Positions 1-7,881 of a DNA stretch of 48,294 nucleotides are shown one piece after another. Positions within the stretch are counted from its first letter, which is position 1. Each line of letters opens with the position of its first letter. The translations under genes were made by a program, and so were the position numbers. This DNA is from Martinezella lusitana (GTDB lineage Bacteria; Pseudomonadota; Alphaproteobacteria; Rhizobiales; Rhizobiaceae), in assembly GCF_900094565.1 (NCBI RefSeq), contig NZ_FMAF01000037.1, positions 1-48,294 on the forward strand. The letters run 5' to 3'. A model generated the notes under the pieces. The model saw only the letters and a list, made by a program, of their open reading frames with translations, had not been told where the DNA came from and did not search any database.

Positions 1-107
1 ACCTCTGCGAGAGCACCGTGAAGGTTCATATCCGCAACATCATGAAGAAGCTCAATGCGACGAACCGCACGGAAGTTGCCTACAAGATCCGGGAACTCGT
101 GCAGTAA
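1..107 (+). CDS. LuxR-type DNA-binding C-terminus (partial)
   Basis: Only the last 35 codons lie in the window, in the frame beginning at base 3 and ending in TAA at 105-107. They read as the second half of a LuxR/NarL helix-turn-helix: the recognition helix STVKVHIRNIMKKL followed by NATNRTEVAYKIREL. In this family the domain is usually C-terminal to a receiver or signal-sensing domain, which would lie to the left of the window. That makes this probably a response regulator or quorum-type regulator. Which of the two cannot be told from the fragment. Confidence 0.8.
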   Translation, partial: LCESTVKVHIRNIMKKLNATNRTEVAYKIRELVQ

Positions 108-429
108 CGCTTTTCATCGCGCCGGCGAGCTTTGGTTGCGCCCACCATGTGGCATCGCCAAAGATAGCGATCGTCGGCGTGAACTTGATATGGCGACAGA
201 CGAAGCGGCCTCAGCCAAGGCATGCGTCATCGCCAACGCCGGATTTTGCGGCTTGAAAAGATTTGAGCCGCTGGGCAGGTCGACGCCGGCCCGCTAGCGC
301 AGCGCTACAATTTCATGACATTCCGGCGCTTGTCGGTTTCATTCTATGCGGCATTCAGGTGAATGCAGCCTAGGAATTTCAAATGGACACCCGACTGCGG
401 CGGAGACTTGAGCTTGCCCGTGACAAAGG
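108..429. other. Intergenic, no gene recognised
   Basis: After the LuxR-type stop codon, no open frame in this stretch has a convincing ribosome binding site or family signature. No hairpin with a T-run follows the stop codon. Confidence 0.5.
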
Positions 430-609
430 TCAGCCTCTGCGATTTTCTCTTCTTACAGTTCTTTTTGAAGCGGAGAGCGCATGGGCGGTTTTCGTTGCGC
501 CAACGCGGTCTTGCTCTGGATCATAGAAGCATATTTGCTGTCTGTCAGATCGCTTCCGGGCATTGAGGGCGACGTCAGCTTTTCGGATCAGCTCAGTGTA
601 GTCCATGGG
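430..609 (-). pseudogene. GGDEF-domain C-terminal remnant
   Basis: Read leftwards, the stretch encodes DYTELIRKADVALNARKR followed by QQICFYDPEQD. This is the usual end of a GGDEF domain (L-x-R-x-AD-x-AL-x-x-AK, then F-x-DP-x-x-D), as in proteins where GGDEF is joined to EAL. The GGEEF site itself and everything before it are absent, and no EAL domain follows: the frame runs into unrelated residues and a stop. The upstream side is occupied by the small XRE-like gene on the opposite strand. I read it as the decayed relic of a cyclic-di-GMP enzyme, distinct from the intact cyclase to its right. Confidence 0.5.
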
Positions 610-967
610 AGAAGAGCGCCTCGACCCTGCGCAGGTCCGGGCTGCGCGCGTGCCGGGTTGGTCCAGGTCACAATTGGCAAGGAAAGCCGACATCTCGTTC
701 CCGGCGATCCGCCGAATGGAAATTTCCACTGCAAAGGATCGAAACGAAGCGCCGGCACCTGTCCGCCAAGCCTTCGAGCTTCAGGGAATACGTTTCCTTC
801 GCGACGGCAAAGGACGAATCTCCGTCGGATTGGGCGTAAATCACAGCCATGAATGGGATGGATTTTTCCACACACCGGCGAACGACTATGATGGCCTCGC
901 CGCCCGAGCAGGATGCGTATCCGGTTCAATACTGATCTGGTCGCGCCCCTTCATTTTGGCGGCGTAA
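605..967 (+). CDS. Small XRE-type helix-turn-helix regulator, possibly decayed
   Basis: The 120-residue product begins LDPAQVRAAR-PGWSRSQLARKADISFPAIRRME and continues VRQAFELQGIRFL-DGKGRISVGL. This matches the compact rhizobial XRE-like regulators in which a short HTH is followed by 'alpha-helix, G-I-x-F, gly-rich strand, G-V-R-L'. Two things suggest decay. The loop before GWS looks one residue short compared with the usual RALLGWS. The C-terminal 40 residues do not resemble the family and overlap the 3' end of the convergent diguanylate cyclase gene by 82 bases. No strong Shine-Dalgarno precedes the ATG. Its target is unknown. Confidence 0.45.
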   Translation: MGEERLDPAQVRAARVPGWSRSQLARKADISFPAIRRMEISTAKDRNEAPAPVRQAFELQGIRFLRDGKGRISVGLGVNHSHEWDGFFHTPANDYDGLAARAGCVSGSILIWSRPFILAA

Positions 968-1839
968 AGTGCGAGATCGGCTCTTCGGTAGAGCTCACCG
1001 ACGTCGTCGCCACGCACGGCACAGGCAATACCGGCGGAAAACGTATAGCGAAAGCCAGCGTGCTCAGGTAGCGGCCGTGACTGCCGCACCGCGAGCAGCA
1101 TACGATGGACGATCACCTCCGCCTCGTCCGGGGTCGTGTTCGGAAGAATGAGGACGAACTCTTCGCCACCGACCCGCCCGAAAATATCCGTCCTGCGGAC
1201 CAGTCTTTGCAGCGTGATGGCGAAATCCTTCAGGATCACGTCGCCAAAAGCGTGGCCGAAGCGGTCGTTGATGTATTTGAAATTGTCGAGGTCCAGCACG
1301 GCAAGACATCCAACCGGCTCCGCAACACCGCCATGACTGCGCACCAGCTCGTCAAGCTTGGACATGACGAACCGCCGGCTGGGAATCCCTGTCAATTCGT
1401 CTGTCTGTGAAGCCTTGAGCGCGAAGTCGCGATCTTGCCGGAGTGTTCTTTCATCGGACCGGATGGAGGTGATGTCGCTTGCAACACACAACATCCAGCC
1501 GCTGGGCTGCATGGTCTCCGTCATCCAAAGCCAGCGGCCGTCATGGAGATCCGTCTCGAATGCCCGAAACCCGCTCTTGCCGCGCCTGGCCAGCGTTGTC
1601 AGCAACCAGCTCTCGAAATCGTCGGTCTTGATGATCGTCCCGCGACCAGCATGGAAGTTGCGCCGCATGAGCTCTGGCCATAGCGGATACTCATCCTCCT
1701 CTATGAACCACGCCGAGCGAAACGCGCGGTTGGTAAAGCGAACACGGTCATCCTGGTCGTAGACCGCAACCAGCACCCCCGCAGCTTCCATCAACTGCGC
1801 AACCTGTAGCATCGTTTCATTATCGACCAAGGCCGTCAT
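886..1839 (-). CDS. PAS-GGDEF diguanylate cyclase
   Basis: From the preferred start the product has 317 residues. An N-terminal PAS-like sensor (about 10-125, with VAVYDQDDRVRFTNRAF) is followed by a GGDEF domain (about 145-305). The active-site motif is GGEEF at about 224-228, with the family's DLDNFKYIND segment before it. An RRTD at about 215-218 fits the inhibitory I-site (RxxD) found in cyclases restrained by product. It should therefore make cyclic-di-GMP from two GTP. The frame stays open upstream to 2076, and one reading (ATG at 1908) would add a signal-anchor-like stretch (MAGLFVFSSLAIKAWA). Start choice is uncertain; I prefer 1839 because the PAS domain begins right after it. Confidence 0.85.
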   Translation of the reverse strand: MTALVDNETMLQVAQLMEAAGVLVAVYDQDDRVRFTNRAFRSAWFIEEDEYPLWPELMRRNFHAGRGTIIKTDDFESWLLTTLARRGKSGFRAFETDLHDGRWLWMTETMQPSGWMLCVASDITSIRSDERTLRQDRDFALKASQTDELTGIPSRRFVMSKLDELVRSHGGVAEPVGCLAVLDLDNFKYINDRFGHAFGDVILKDFAITLQRLVRRTDIFGRVGGEEFVLILPNTTPDEAEVIVHRMLLAVRQSRPLPEHAGFRYTFSAGIACAVRGDDVGELYRRADLALYAAKMKGRDQISIEPDTHPARAARPS

Positions 1840-2096
1840 GCCCTCAGAATGGATCGTCTCCGCCCAAGCTTTAATCGCGAGCGATGAAAAAACAAATAGG
1901 CCGGCCATGCAAAACCAAACAAGCGCCCAAGACCGGGCGGGAAACTTCCCACGCTCATCGTGATCTGCACAAGGCCTGTGGGCGAAAGTCATACCGCAAA
2001 CGTCAAATTGGCGAAGCTCGATTGAACGCTTCCCCTGTCTCAATCGTGACATCGTCGAGCGGGCAATCGCACCCAAAGAGGCTGGATTGCCGGGTG

Positions 2097-2235
2097 CTAG
2101 TCAACGATCGCCGGCCCGGCTCTCGCGGCTGCCTGTATGAGATCGGCATGGCCTGGTGCCGGCGTCGCGATCAGGATCGCATCGACATTTGGGGACTTGA
2201 TGACGTCGGCAACCTCGGCGCCCGTGCGGTCGTGA
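2097..2235 (-). pseudogene. Gfo/Idh/MocA oxidoreductase remnant
   Basis: The leftward frame gives GAEVADVIKSPNVDAILIAT followed by PAPGHADLIQAAARAGPAIVD and a stop. This is the Rossmann-fold segment typical of Gfo/Idh/MocA dehydrogenases (P-x-V-D-A-[IV]-x-I-A-T-P-x-x-x-H-A-x-L-x-x-A-A-A-x-A-G-K). In functional members it continues into CEKP, but here the frame stops. The nucleotide-binding GxGxxG and the catalytic C-terminal domain are both missing. It lies just beyond the hairpin that follows the chemoreceptor gene and is probably a relic of a sugar or inositol dehydrogenase. Confidence 0.55.
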
Positions 2236-2266
2236 GGCGGCCAACCTCGCCTCGATGCACGAACGA

Positions 2267-2304
2267 ATGCGGCCGGGCTGAGACACGTTTCAGCCCGGCC
2301 GCAT
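2267..2304 (-). terminator. 15-bp perfect hairpin after chemoreceptor gene
   Basis: Bases 2267-2281 and 2290-2304 form a perfect 15-bp GC-rich inverted repeat with an 8-base loop. It starts 24 bases beyond the stop of the leftward chemoreceptor gene, the usual place for a terminator. No T-run follows on that strand, so it may act as a 3'-end stabiliser or a weak terminator rather than a classical intrinsic terminator. Confidence 0.55.
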
Positions 2305-2328
2305 GATCGAAGGCTCTTGGCGCCGACG

Positions 2329-4473
2329 TTAGGATGCCAATGCGTAGAGACGGGACCCGGGGACCGCGGCACTGCGTGTCTTGAACCGCTGCACGAGGTC
2401 CGCGAGGTTTTCCGTCTCCTGCGTCAGGCTCTGGGCAGCCGCCGTGGTTTCCTCCACCATGGCTGCATTCTGCTGAGTGACCTTGTCCATCTGATCGCCG
2501 GCGGCCGAGACCTCTCTCAGGCTGGCAGCCTGTTCACGCGCGGCAACCGCGATTTCCGCAACCGTGCTGCTCATCGCGCTGACTTGCTCGACGATCTGCG
2601 CAAGCGACGTTCCGGATTCGCCGACGAGTTCCACGCCTGCCTTGACCTGCGCGGAAGAGGTCGAGATCAACGCTTTGATCTCTCTCGCGGCACTGGCCGA
2701 TCGCTGGGCGAGCTCACGCACCTCCTGGGCGACAACGGCAAAACCCTTCCCCGCCTCGCCGGCTCGCGCGGCTTCCACACCCGCGTTGAGGGCAAGAAGA
2801 TTGGTCTGGAAGGCGATCTCGTCGATGACGCCGATAATATTGCCGATCTTGGACGATGAACTCTGGATTTCCGTCATAGCCGCGATCGCACGGGCGACGA
2901 TCGCCCCGCCGTTCTCGGCATTGGCGCGCGCGGTCGCCACCGCGTTCTGAGCATGACTTGCCCCCTCCGCCGTGCCATTGACGCCGCGCGTCACATCGCC
3001 GAGGGCAGCCACCGTTTCCTCAAGCGAGGCAGCTTGCTGTTCCGTGCGGCGGGCAAGATCGTTGGAGGCCGTCGAGATTTCCGAAAGGCCAGATTTGATC
3101 GTGCCGACTGCGCGGATGACGGAATCGAGAGCCTCTTCCAGACTGGAGACCGAGTTGTTGAAGTGATCCCGAATACGGACGTAACGACCGTCAACCTCGC
3201 CGACACGCACGGTAAGGTCGCCCTTCGAAAGTGCATCGAGACCCAGAGAGATCTGCTGGAAGGCGTGCTCCATCACCTGCGCATCGGCAAGCCGCTCGGC
3301 TTCCTGGCGCAGGCGCTCTTCTTCGGCCGCAAGGCGAGCCCGTTCGGCATTGGCTTCCGCCATGAGCTTGCCGCGTCCCGTCTCCTGGAAGACCTTCAGC
3401 GAGCGCGCCATGGCGCCGAGCTCATGACGATGCTCGGTACCGTCGACCACCATTGTGTCGTCGCCGCGAGCAAGCCGCTCCATCGTCTGCGCCATATTGC
3501 GCACGGCCGAGGAAATCAGCTGACCGACGAAATAGGCGAGCACGAGACCAATCACGATCAGCAGGCCACTGAACATGAGCGTCGAGCGCGTGGCGGAGGC
3601 AACCGTCGTCTCGACCGAGCCATCGAGCGTCTTCTGTCCATCGATGATTGTGGCCTGCAGATTCTGGAAACCCGTTGCGATTTTCGGTGCCAGAACATCA
3701 AGCTCGCTCGCACGGATCTTGTTGGTCTGCAGCAAGATATCCCTCACGTCGCCAAGACGGCTCGTGTAGTTCTGCATCAACTGACCAGCGCCCAGAACGC
3801 GCTTATGCTGCAGTTCACCCTTTGCCACCTTGGCGGCGGTGTCGTTCAAAGCCATCGCGTCGTTCAGCGCCGATTGCGCAATGTCGTAAGATGCTAGATC
3901 ACCGGAGTAGATGAAGCGCTCCGAGAAATAGAGGCTGCGATTCAAGGCCTCGAGTGTTGCGGCGGTCGCATGCAGGAGAGCGACGTCGTTCTGTCGCCAG
4001 GCGCTACGCATGACGTCATTGAGCGCGATACTGGTCCAGGGGCCGAACTCGGTAACCTTGGAGATCAAGGCTTCGCGCCTTGCATGCAGGGAGACGATCT
4101 GCTCGAAGGCCGTGCCATAGGCCGCAACATCCTGGCGGATGCTTGCCATTCCTGTCTGCAGAGCGTTGTTTTCGGCAAAGCGCTGGTCGTCGGCGGCAAA
4201 TGCCTTAACCCCGGCACGGAACCGGCTCACGACATCCTGCGTCGGGGTGGATCGGAAAGCTTCCACCGACATCTGGATTTCGTGCAGCTGATTGCTGTAG
4301 TCGGAAATAGCAAGGCTCTGGCCGGCGGTGCTGCGGTAGGAAGAGAAGATGGACGAAAGTCCGTCCATGCCGGAAATCGCACTGACCGAGAGTAGGCTCA
4401 TGAGCAGGATCAGCGGCAGGAAGCCGGCCGTTATCTGCGCGCGGATGCCAAGTTTATTCCAAAAGCGCAACAT
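2329..4473 (-). CDS. Methyl-accepting chemotaxis protein
   Basis: A roughly 714-residue transmembrane chemoreceptor. TM1 is near residues 16-36 (GFLPLILLMSLLSVSAISG), followed by a helical periplasmic sensor of about 260 residues. TM2 is near 299-323, then a HAMP domain, a charged coiled coil, a second HAMP-like stretch and the signalling hairpin. The hairpin tip near 550-590 carries IDEIAFQTNLLALNAGVEAA and RAGEAGKGFAVVAQEVRELA. No CheR-docking pentapeptide is present at the C-terminus. An ATG at 4476 immediately precedes the chosen one; GAGG is better spaced for 4473. It starts 16 bases after the stop of a periplasmic binding protein gene, so the two are probably co-transcribed and may work as ligand carrier and receptor. 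Confidence 0.9.
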   Translation of the reverse strand: MLRFWNKLGIRAQITAGFLPLILLMSLLSVSAISGMDGLSSIFSSYRSTAGQSLAISDYSNQLHEIQMSVEAFRSTPTQDVVSRFRAGVKAFAADDQRFAENNALQTGMASIRQDVAAYGTAFEQIVSLHARREALISKVTEFGPWTSIALNDVMRSAWRQNDVALLHATAATLEALNRSLYFSERFIYSGDLASYDIAQSALNDAMALNDTAAKVAKGELQHKRVLGAGQLMQNYTSRLGDVRDILLQTNKIRASELDVLAPKIATGFQNLQATIIDGQKTLDGSVETTVASATRSTLMFSGLLIVIGLVLAYFVGQLISSAVRNMAQTMERLARGDDTMVVDGTEHRHELGAMARSLKVFQETGRGKLMAEANAERARLAAEEERLRQEAERLADAQVMEHAFQQISLGLDALSKGDLTVRVGEVDGRYVRIRDHFNNSVSSLEEALDSVIRAVGTIKSGLSEISTASNDLARRTEQQAASLEETVAALGDVTRGVNGTAEGASHAQNAVATARANAENGGAIVARAIAAMTEIQSSSSKIGNIIGVIDEIAFQTNLLALNAGVEAARAGEAGKGFAVVAQEVRELAQRSASAAREIKALISTSSAQVKAGVELVGESGTSLAQIVEQVSAMSSTVAEIAVAAREQAASLREVSAAGDQMDKVTQQNAAMVEETTAAAQSLTQETENLADLVQRFKTRSAAVPGSRLYALAS

Positions 4474-4489
4474 CATAATCCTCGTTTGC

Positions 4490-5419
4490 TCACTGGGTCT
4501 TCGGCAAGTATTGGGCGATGTTCTGGGGCGTGACGAGCTCGAAGGGCACGTTGTTTTCTCGTGGCACCTTTTGCCCGCTTATGAGCTTGATTGCAGCATC
4601 GACCGCTGCAGCGCCCTGCCCGGAGGCACTCTGAAGGATGGTGACATCCAGATCGCCCGCTTGCATCGCCGCCAGCGCATCATCGGTCGCATCGACGCCT
4701 GCGACGACGATGTCCTTCATCGACATGCCGTTTCGCTTCATGGCACGGATCGCGCCGACCGCCATCTCGTCGTTATTGGCGATAACAGCGTCGAACTTCA
4801 CGCCAGCCGACAGCCATTCCTGCATTTGCTGATCGGCGTAGTCGCTCGACCAATAGGCCGCCTGCCGCTCCACGATCTGGAGACCTTTGCAATCAGGCGT
4901 GGCGATGACATTGTCGATGTCCTGAGTGCGTGCCCGCGCGGCTGCGTGGAAGGGTTCGCCCATCAGCACCACGACGCGTCCCTTGCCTTTCAGGAGCGAG
5001 CAGACTTCCTTCGTCTGCATGGTTCCCGATTCCGCTTCGTTTGACGCGACCACGACCTGGTTTTCCGGGAGATCCGACAGGTTCGAGGGGACGTTGTTGA
5101 TATAGACCAGCGGAATATGGGCATCGGCGGCAAGCTTGGTCATCTGCGGGCCGAGGTCGCCATCGGAAACGGCCAGGATGATGGCGTCGACCTTATCGGC
5201 TATGAACTGCTGGATCTGCGCCTTCTGAGCCTCGTTGTCGCCCTTGGCGTTCTGCACGACAAGTTTCAGCCCAGGAATCGTCTTTCCCTGCGAAAGGACT
5301 CCGTTGAGCAATGCGGTTCTGAATTTATCCAGACCGGACATCGACACGCCGATCGTCTGTGCGCTTGCAGTCGAGGCGGATATCGCCATCACGAAAGCAG
5401 CAAGTATGGCTTTTCTCAT
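4490..5419 (-). CDS. Sugar-type periplasmic binding protein
   Basis: 309 residues with a clear Sec signal peptide (MRKAILAAFVMAISASTASA). The mature part has the two-lobed Peripla_BP_4 fold of ribose/galactose/inositol-binding proteins: DKFRTALLNG, QNAKGDNEAQKAQIQQFI, VDAIILAVSDG, PLVYINNVPS, FDAVIANNDEMAVGAIRAM and VAGVDATDDALAAMQAG. The start at 5419 is chosen because GGAG sits 8 bases upstream; an upstream in-frame extension to 5443 has no such site. No ABC permease or ATPase lies beside it. The next gene is a chemoreceptor, so a role in sensing rather than transport is an inference. The ligand is not determinable. Confidence 0.88.
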   Translation of the reverse strand: MRKAILAAFVMAISASTASAQTIGVSMSGLDKFRTALLNGVLSQGKTIPGLKLVVQNAKGDNEAQKAQIQQFIADKVDAIILAVSDGDLGPQMTKLAADAHIPLVYINNVPSNLSDLPENQVVVASNEAESGTMQTKEVCSLLKGKGRVVVLMGEPFHAAARARTQDIDNVIATPDCKGLQIVERQAAYWSSDYADQQMQEWLSAGVKFDAVIANNDEMAVGAIRAMKRNGMSMKDIVVAGVDATDDALAAMQAGDLDVTILQSASGQGAAAVDAAIKLISGQKVPRENNVPFELVTPQNIAQYLPKTQ

Positions 5420-5629
5420 TATCCATCTCCATAAGACGCGCACCGCGTTGAAGATTTATAATGAGTTTTTAGTTAAATTTTACTTTACGATAACCAATCT
5501 AATTAAGAATATCATAATGTATTCAATGCAATCAGCACAATATGTTATTTGCAAAAAGCTTTTCTTTGGTTGTATTATTCGCAGGCAATATTCTCCATTA
5601 GAGAAAGATTGCGTATTGGCCCACTCTAT
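5420..5629. promoter_or_regulatory. AT-rich upstream region of binding protein/chemoreceptor operon
   Basis: From about 5450 to 5620 the base composition drops sharply to AT-rich, with many TAAT/ATTA words, in contrast to the GC-rich genes around it. It lies directly upstream of the leftward operon and is the likely promoter region. I could not assign a specific -35/-10 pair or operator. Confidence 0.35.
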
Positions 5630-5866
5630 TTAATCTTCGAGGTCTTCGTTGCTTTGGACTGGAGCTGGACAGCCAAGCTTCGAGAGCGCAGCCGTTCGAG
5701 GCGCCTTACAGGTAGCTTCCGCAGTATGGCCGTAAGTTTCCCTCAATTCCAAAGTCCCCCCACTTTCGTCGTTGCCGACAGAGGTGAACCTCTTCGTCAC
5801 AAACAGTCGTATCTGAGGCGCATCCTCCAAACGGATGATGCGAAGATCAAGCGTCCCTTTTCCCAT
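5630..5866 (-). CDS. Small hypothetical protein (78 aa)
   Basis: A 78-residue frame whose ATG at 5866 is preceded by a good GGAGAG Shine-Dalgarno four bases away. The N-terminus reads MGKGTLDLRIIRLEDAPQIR followed by LFVTKRF, strand-like and soluble. Two cysteines lie in the second half. There is no signal peptide or TM segment. I do not recognise a family. The ribosome binding site is the main reason for keeping it; the low-complexity C-terminal half argues for caution. Confidence 0.4.
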   Translation of the reverse strand: MGKGTLDLRIIRLEDAPQIRLFVTKRFTSVGNDESGGTLELRETYGHTAEATCKAPRTAALSKLGCPAPVQSNEDLED

Positions 5867-6013
5867 TCAGCTCTCCCTGATTGCAGCCTTGCAACGCCTG
5901 TATGATTCAACAATGTCAATAGACCCCGGAGTTCGCGGGTTGCCCGAAGAGCGGACAGGATTTTCGTGGTCGCCAAAATGACCATTTCCTAAGTCTGAGA
6001 GCCTGAAGCCGCT

Positions 6014-7078
6014 CTATCCCATGGCAGACCGGATGATTTTCGAAAGGCGCAAAAGGAACTTAGGTCTCGACGAGGCGACAAGCTTCCAGGACAGAACGGC
6101 TTTCGCCATGCGGCGAGGCAGGATGCCTGCTGAGAGAAACCAGGCTGCCTGCATCGCACGACGTCGTAGGGATGTCTTCATTTCCAGACTTGCGACCGCC
6201 CCGGCAGTCGCCAAGGAGAACCTGGAATCATCGGTTATGGGGTGCTGGTCCCGATCGATGCAAAGGGATGCCAAACGCTCTTCCAAATGAACGGGATCGC
6301 GGAGCCCGATATCCGGCGGCACCTCCAAGCCGATCTCCGTTGCCTGATCCGACAAGGCTTCCAGCCGATGAAAATCATGCTGTATGCGCCAGCGCGCGCG
6401 TTGGCCGAGCTTTTCGGCGAAGACCGAATGATTGGCTCCATGTATGCGGTAGGCGCCAAGGCAGTCGTCGATCGATGTGACGTCCCCATGCAGCGGCGCG
6501 ACGGTTGCCAGATACCCGTCGGCCCCTTGCCTGAAATCCTGCTCCGGAACCGGCATGATCCTGTCCAGGACCGAGCGCTTGAACGCCAAACCGCTCGTGA
6601 CGGTCGTCTGATAGCGCCCCTTCCGCAGCAGCTTCGGGGTGACGTCACCGGAATCAAACGGCAGCTCCGAAGGCGGAAACACATCCTTCACGTGCATATG
6701 TTCATCGACGATATGCAGCCTGAACTGCATCTGGGCAGTCTTCTCTTCCCAAGCGTCGACGACCTCGGATATGGCGTTTGGATAGAGATAATCATCGGCA
6801 TCGAGAAACAGCACGATCTTGCCGCTGCTCGATGCAAAGCCGGTGTTGAACGCAGCGGCATGCCCGCCGTTCACTTCCCGCAGACGAGTCTTGATTCGCG
6901 GGCCATAGGACGCAACGACATCGGCCGTGTCGTCCGTTGAAGCATCATCGACGACAATGACTTCCGTATCGTCGTAATTCTGCTCCAGCGCACTATCGAT
7001 GCTGCGCCGGAGAAAGCGGGCGTAATTGTAGTTCGCAATAACAATGGAAACTGGAACACGGTCTTGGATGGAATACAT
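6014..7078 (-). CDS. Family 2 glycosyltransferase
   Basis: 354 residues with a classical GT-A fold N-terminus: VSIVIANYNYARFLRRSIDS, then VVDDASTDDT (about 42-51) and the metal-binding DAD of FLDADDYLYP (about 92-99). These are the nucleotide-sugar and Mn/Mg sites of GT2 enzymes. The C-terminal 150 residues are helical and basic, with no clear membrane segments, so the enzyme is probably cytosolic or peripheral. Acceptor and sugar are unknown. No other polysaccharide gene is next to it, so assignment to an exopolysaccharide or LPS pathway is open. The ATG at 7078 has GAGG nine bases upstream. Confidence 0.88.
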   Translation of the reverse strand: MYSIQDRVPVSIVIANYNYARFLRRSIDSALEQNYDDTEVIVVDDASTDDTADVVASYGPRIKTRLREVNGGHAAAFNTGFASSSGKIVLFLDADDYLYPNAISEVVDAWEEKTAQMQFRLHIVDEHMHVKDVFPPSELPFDSGDVTPKLLRKGRYQTTVTSGLAFKRSVLDRIMPVPEQDFRQGADGYLATVAPLHGDVTSIDDCLGAYRIHGANHSVFAEKLGQRARWRIQHDFHRLEALSDQATEIGLEVPPDIGLRDPVHLEERLASLCIDRDQHPITDDSRFSLATAGAVASLEMKTSLRRRAMQAAWFLSAGILPRRMAKAVLSWKLVASSRPKFLLRLSKIIRSAMG

Positions 7079-7609
7079 CGCATTGAACCTCGCAGATTTG
7101 CTTTGGTTGCGGCGAACCTTCTCATTCAGGTCCTTATGGATAGGTAGGTTCCCGGCAAGCGCAGCTTTTGGGGCGCAAATGCTGTCTCAGAGACATGCCG
7201 AGCAACAGGTGCCAGGGATCATGCTCGATCCGTTTGCACCTCTGCGAGCCTCTTCAGTTTTGTGGCTTTTGAATGACTGGCCAAGAAATAGGACTGCCTT
7301 GACGATGCATTCTTCGAATAGGCGGGTGTTGCGACGACTGCGCGCGTTTGATTAGCGTGGACACAACGACTGGATGCAATTCTACTCGCAACACGACAGG
7401 TGCATCCTGCCCATGGGTAGCTAGGATGGCCTCATGACTGCCCGTTCGGGTGGGTTAAATAAACTTCTAGTAGATGGTAGAATAAACGCTACCGGGTCGG
7501 ATGCCACCCCCAACCCGGCCAGTGCCGCGTCCGACGAGACTACACCCCCAGCAGTGTCGTCGGACGCACCCATGCACAGGCGATGGGTCATCCAAGCTCT
7601 TGAAAACAA
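7079..7609. other. Intergenic stretch with inverted repeat, no gene recognised
   Basis: About 530 bases between the glycosyltransferase start and the leftward phospholipase cassette. Open frames on both strands here lack ribosome binding sites and family motifs. There is a short AT-rich patch near 7455-7490 and an 11-bp inverted repeat at 7527-7567. Confidence 0.4.
7527..7567. repeat. 11-bp perfect inverted repeat
   Basis: GCGTCCGACGA at 7527-7537 is matched by its exact reverse complement at 7557-7567, with a 19-base spacer. It lies about 40 bases beyond the leftward stop at 7610. That position suits a 3'-end hairpin of the cassette, but no T-run adjoins it. Confidence 0.45.
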
Positions 7610-7855
7610 TTATGCCGTCTTTGGGAAGGGCCAAGCGGGGACACTCCGCAATACCGGCCCTTTGTATTTTGCGCGAACACTTAGATCGCAGATCGCGTAA
7701 CCCCAGCTGACCAGTTCGTTCGATACGTCGTCACCGAGATTGCTTAACCGGGTAGGTGCGCCCGTAGGGGGCGAGACTTGCAATCGCCCCTCGGTGGAAA
7801 GGGGCAACGCATCAATAAGGTTCATGGACCATCGCCTCGTTGTCGGGGCAGGCAA
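7610..7855 (-). pseudogene. Patatin-like phospholipase C-terminal fragment
   Basis: The frame encodes TRLSNLGDDVSNELVSWGYA followed by ICDLSVRAKY. This resembles the end of bacterial patatin-like phospholipases, where 'TRL..L....Q..L(I/V)NWGYA(I/V)CD..(L/M)R' closes the domain. The catalytic GxSxG serine and DG/A aspartate parts are absent. It could be a relic of a phospholipase gene whose upstream part was replaced when the neighbouring phospholipase D-like gene arrived. Or it could be a small expressed protein: it begins 26 bases after that gene's stop, in the same direction. Confidence 0.45.
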
Positions 7856-7881
7856 TTGCCGCGACCAGGATCATCAAGTCT

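Noticed and set aside
2953..3897. 314-residue rightward frame
   Set aside because: Antisense to the chemoreceptor gene, whose hairpin and HAMP sequences are clear.
7434..7700. 88-residue rightward frame
   Set aside because: Low-complexity Ala/Ser/Thr composition across an inverted repeat; overlaps the patatin-like frame on the other strand, which has family resemblance.
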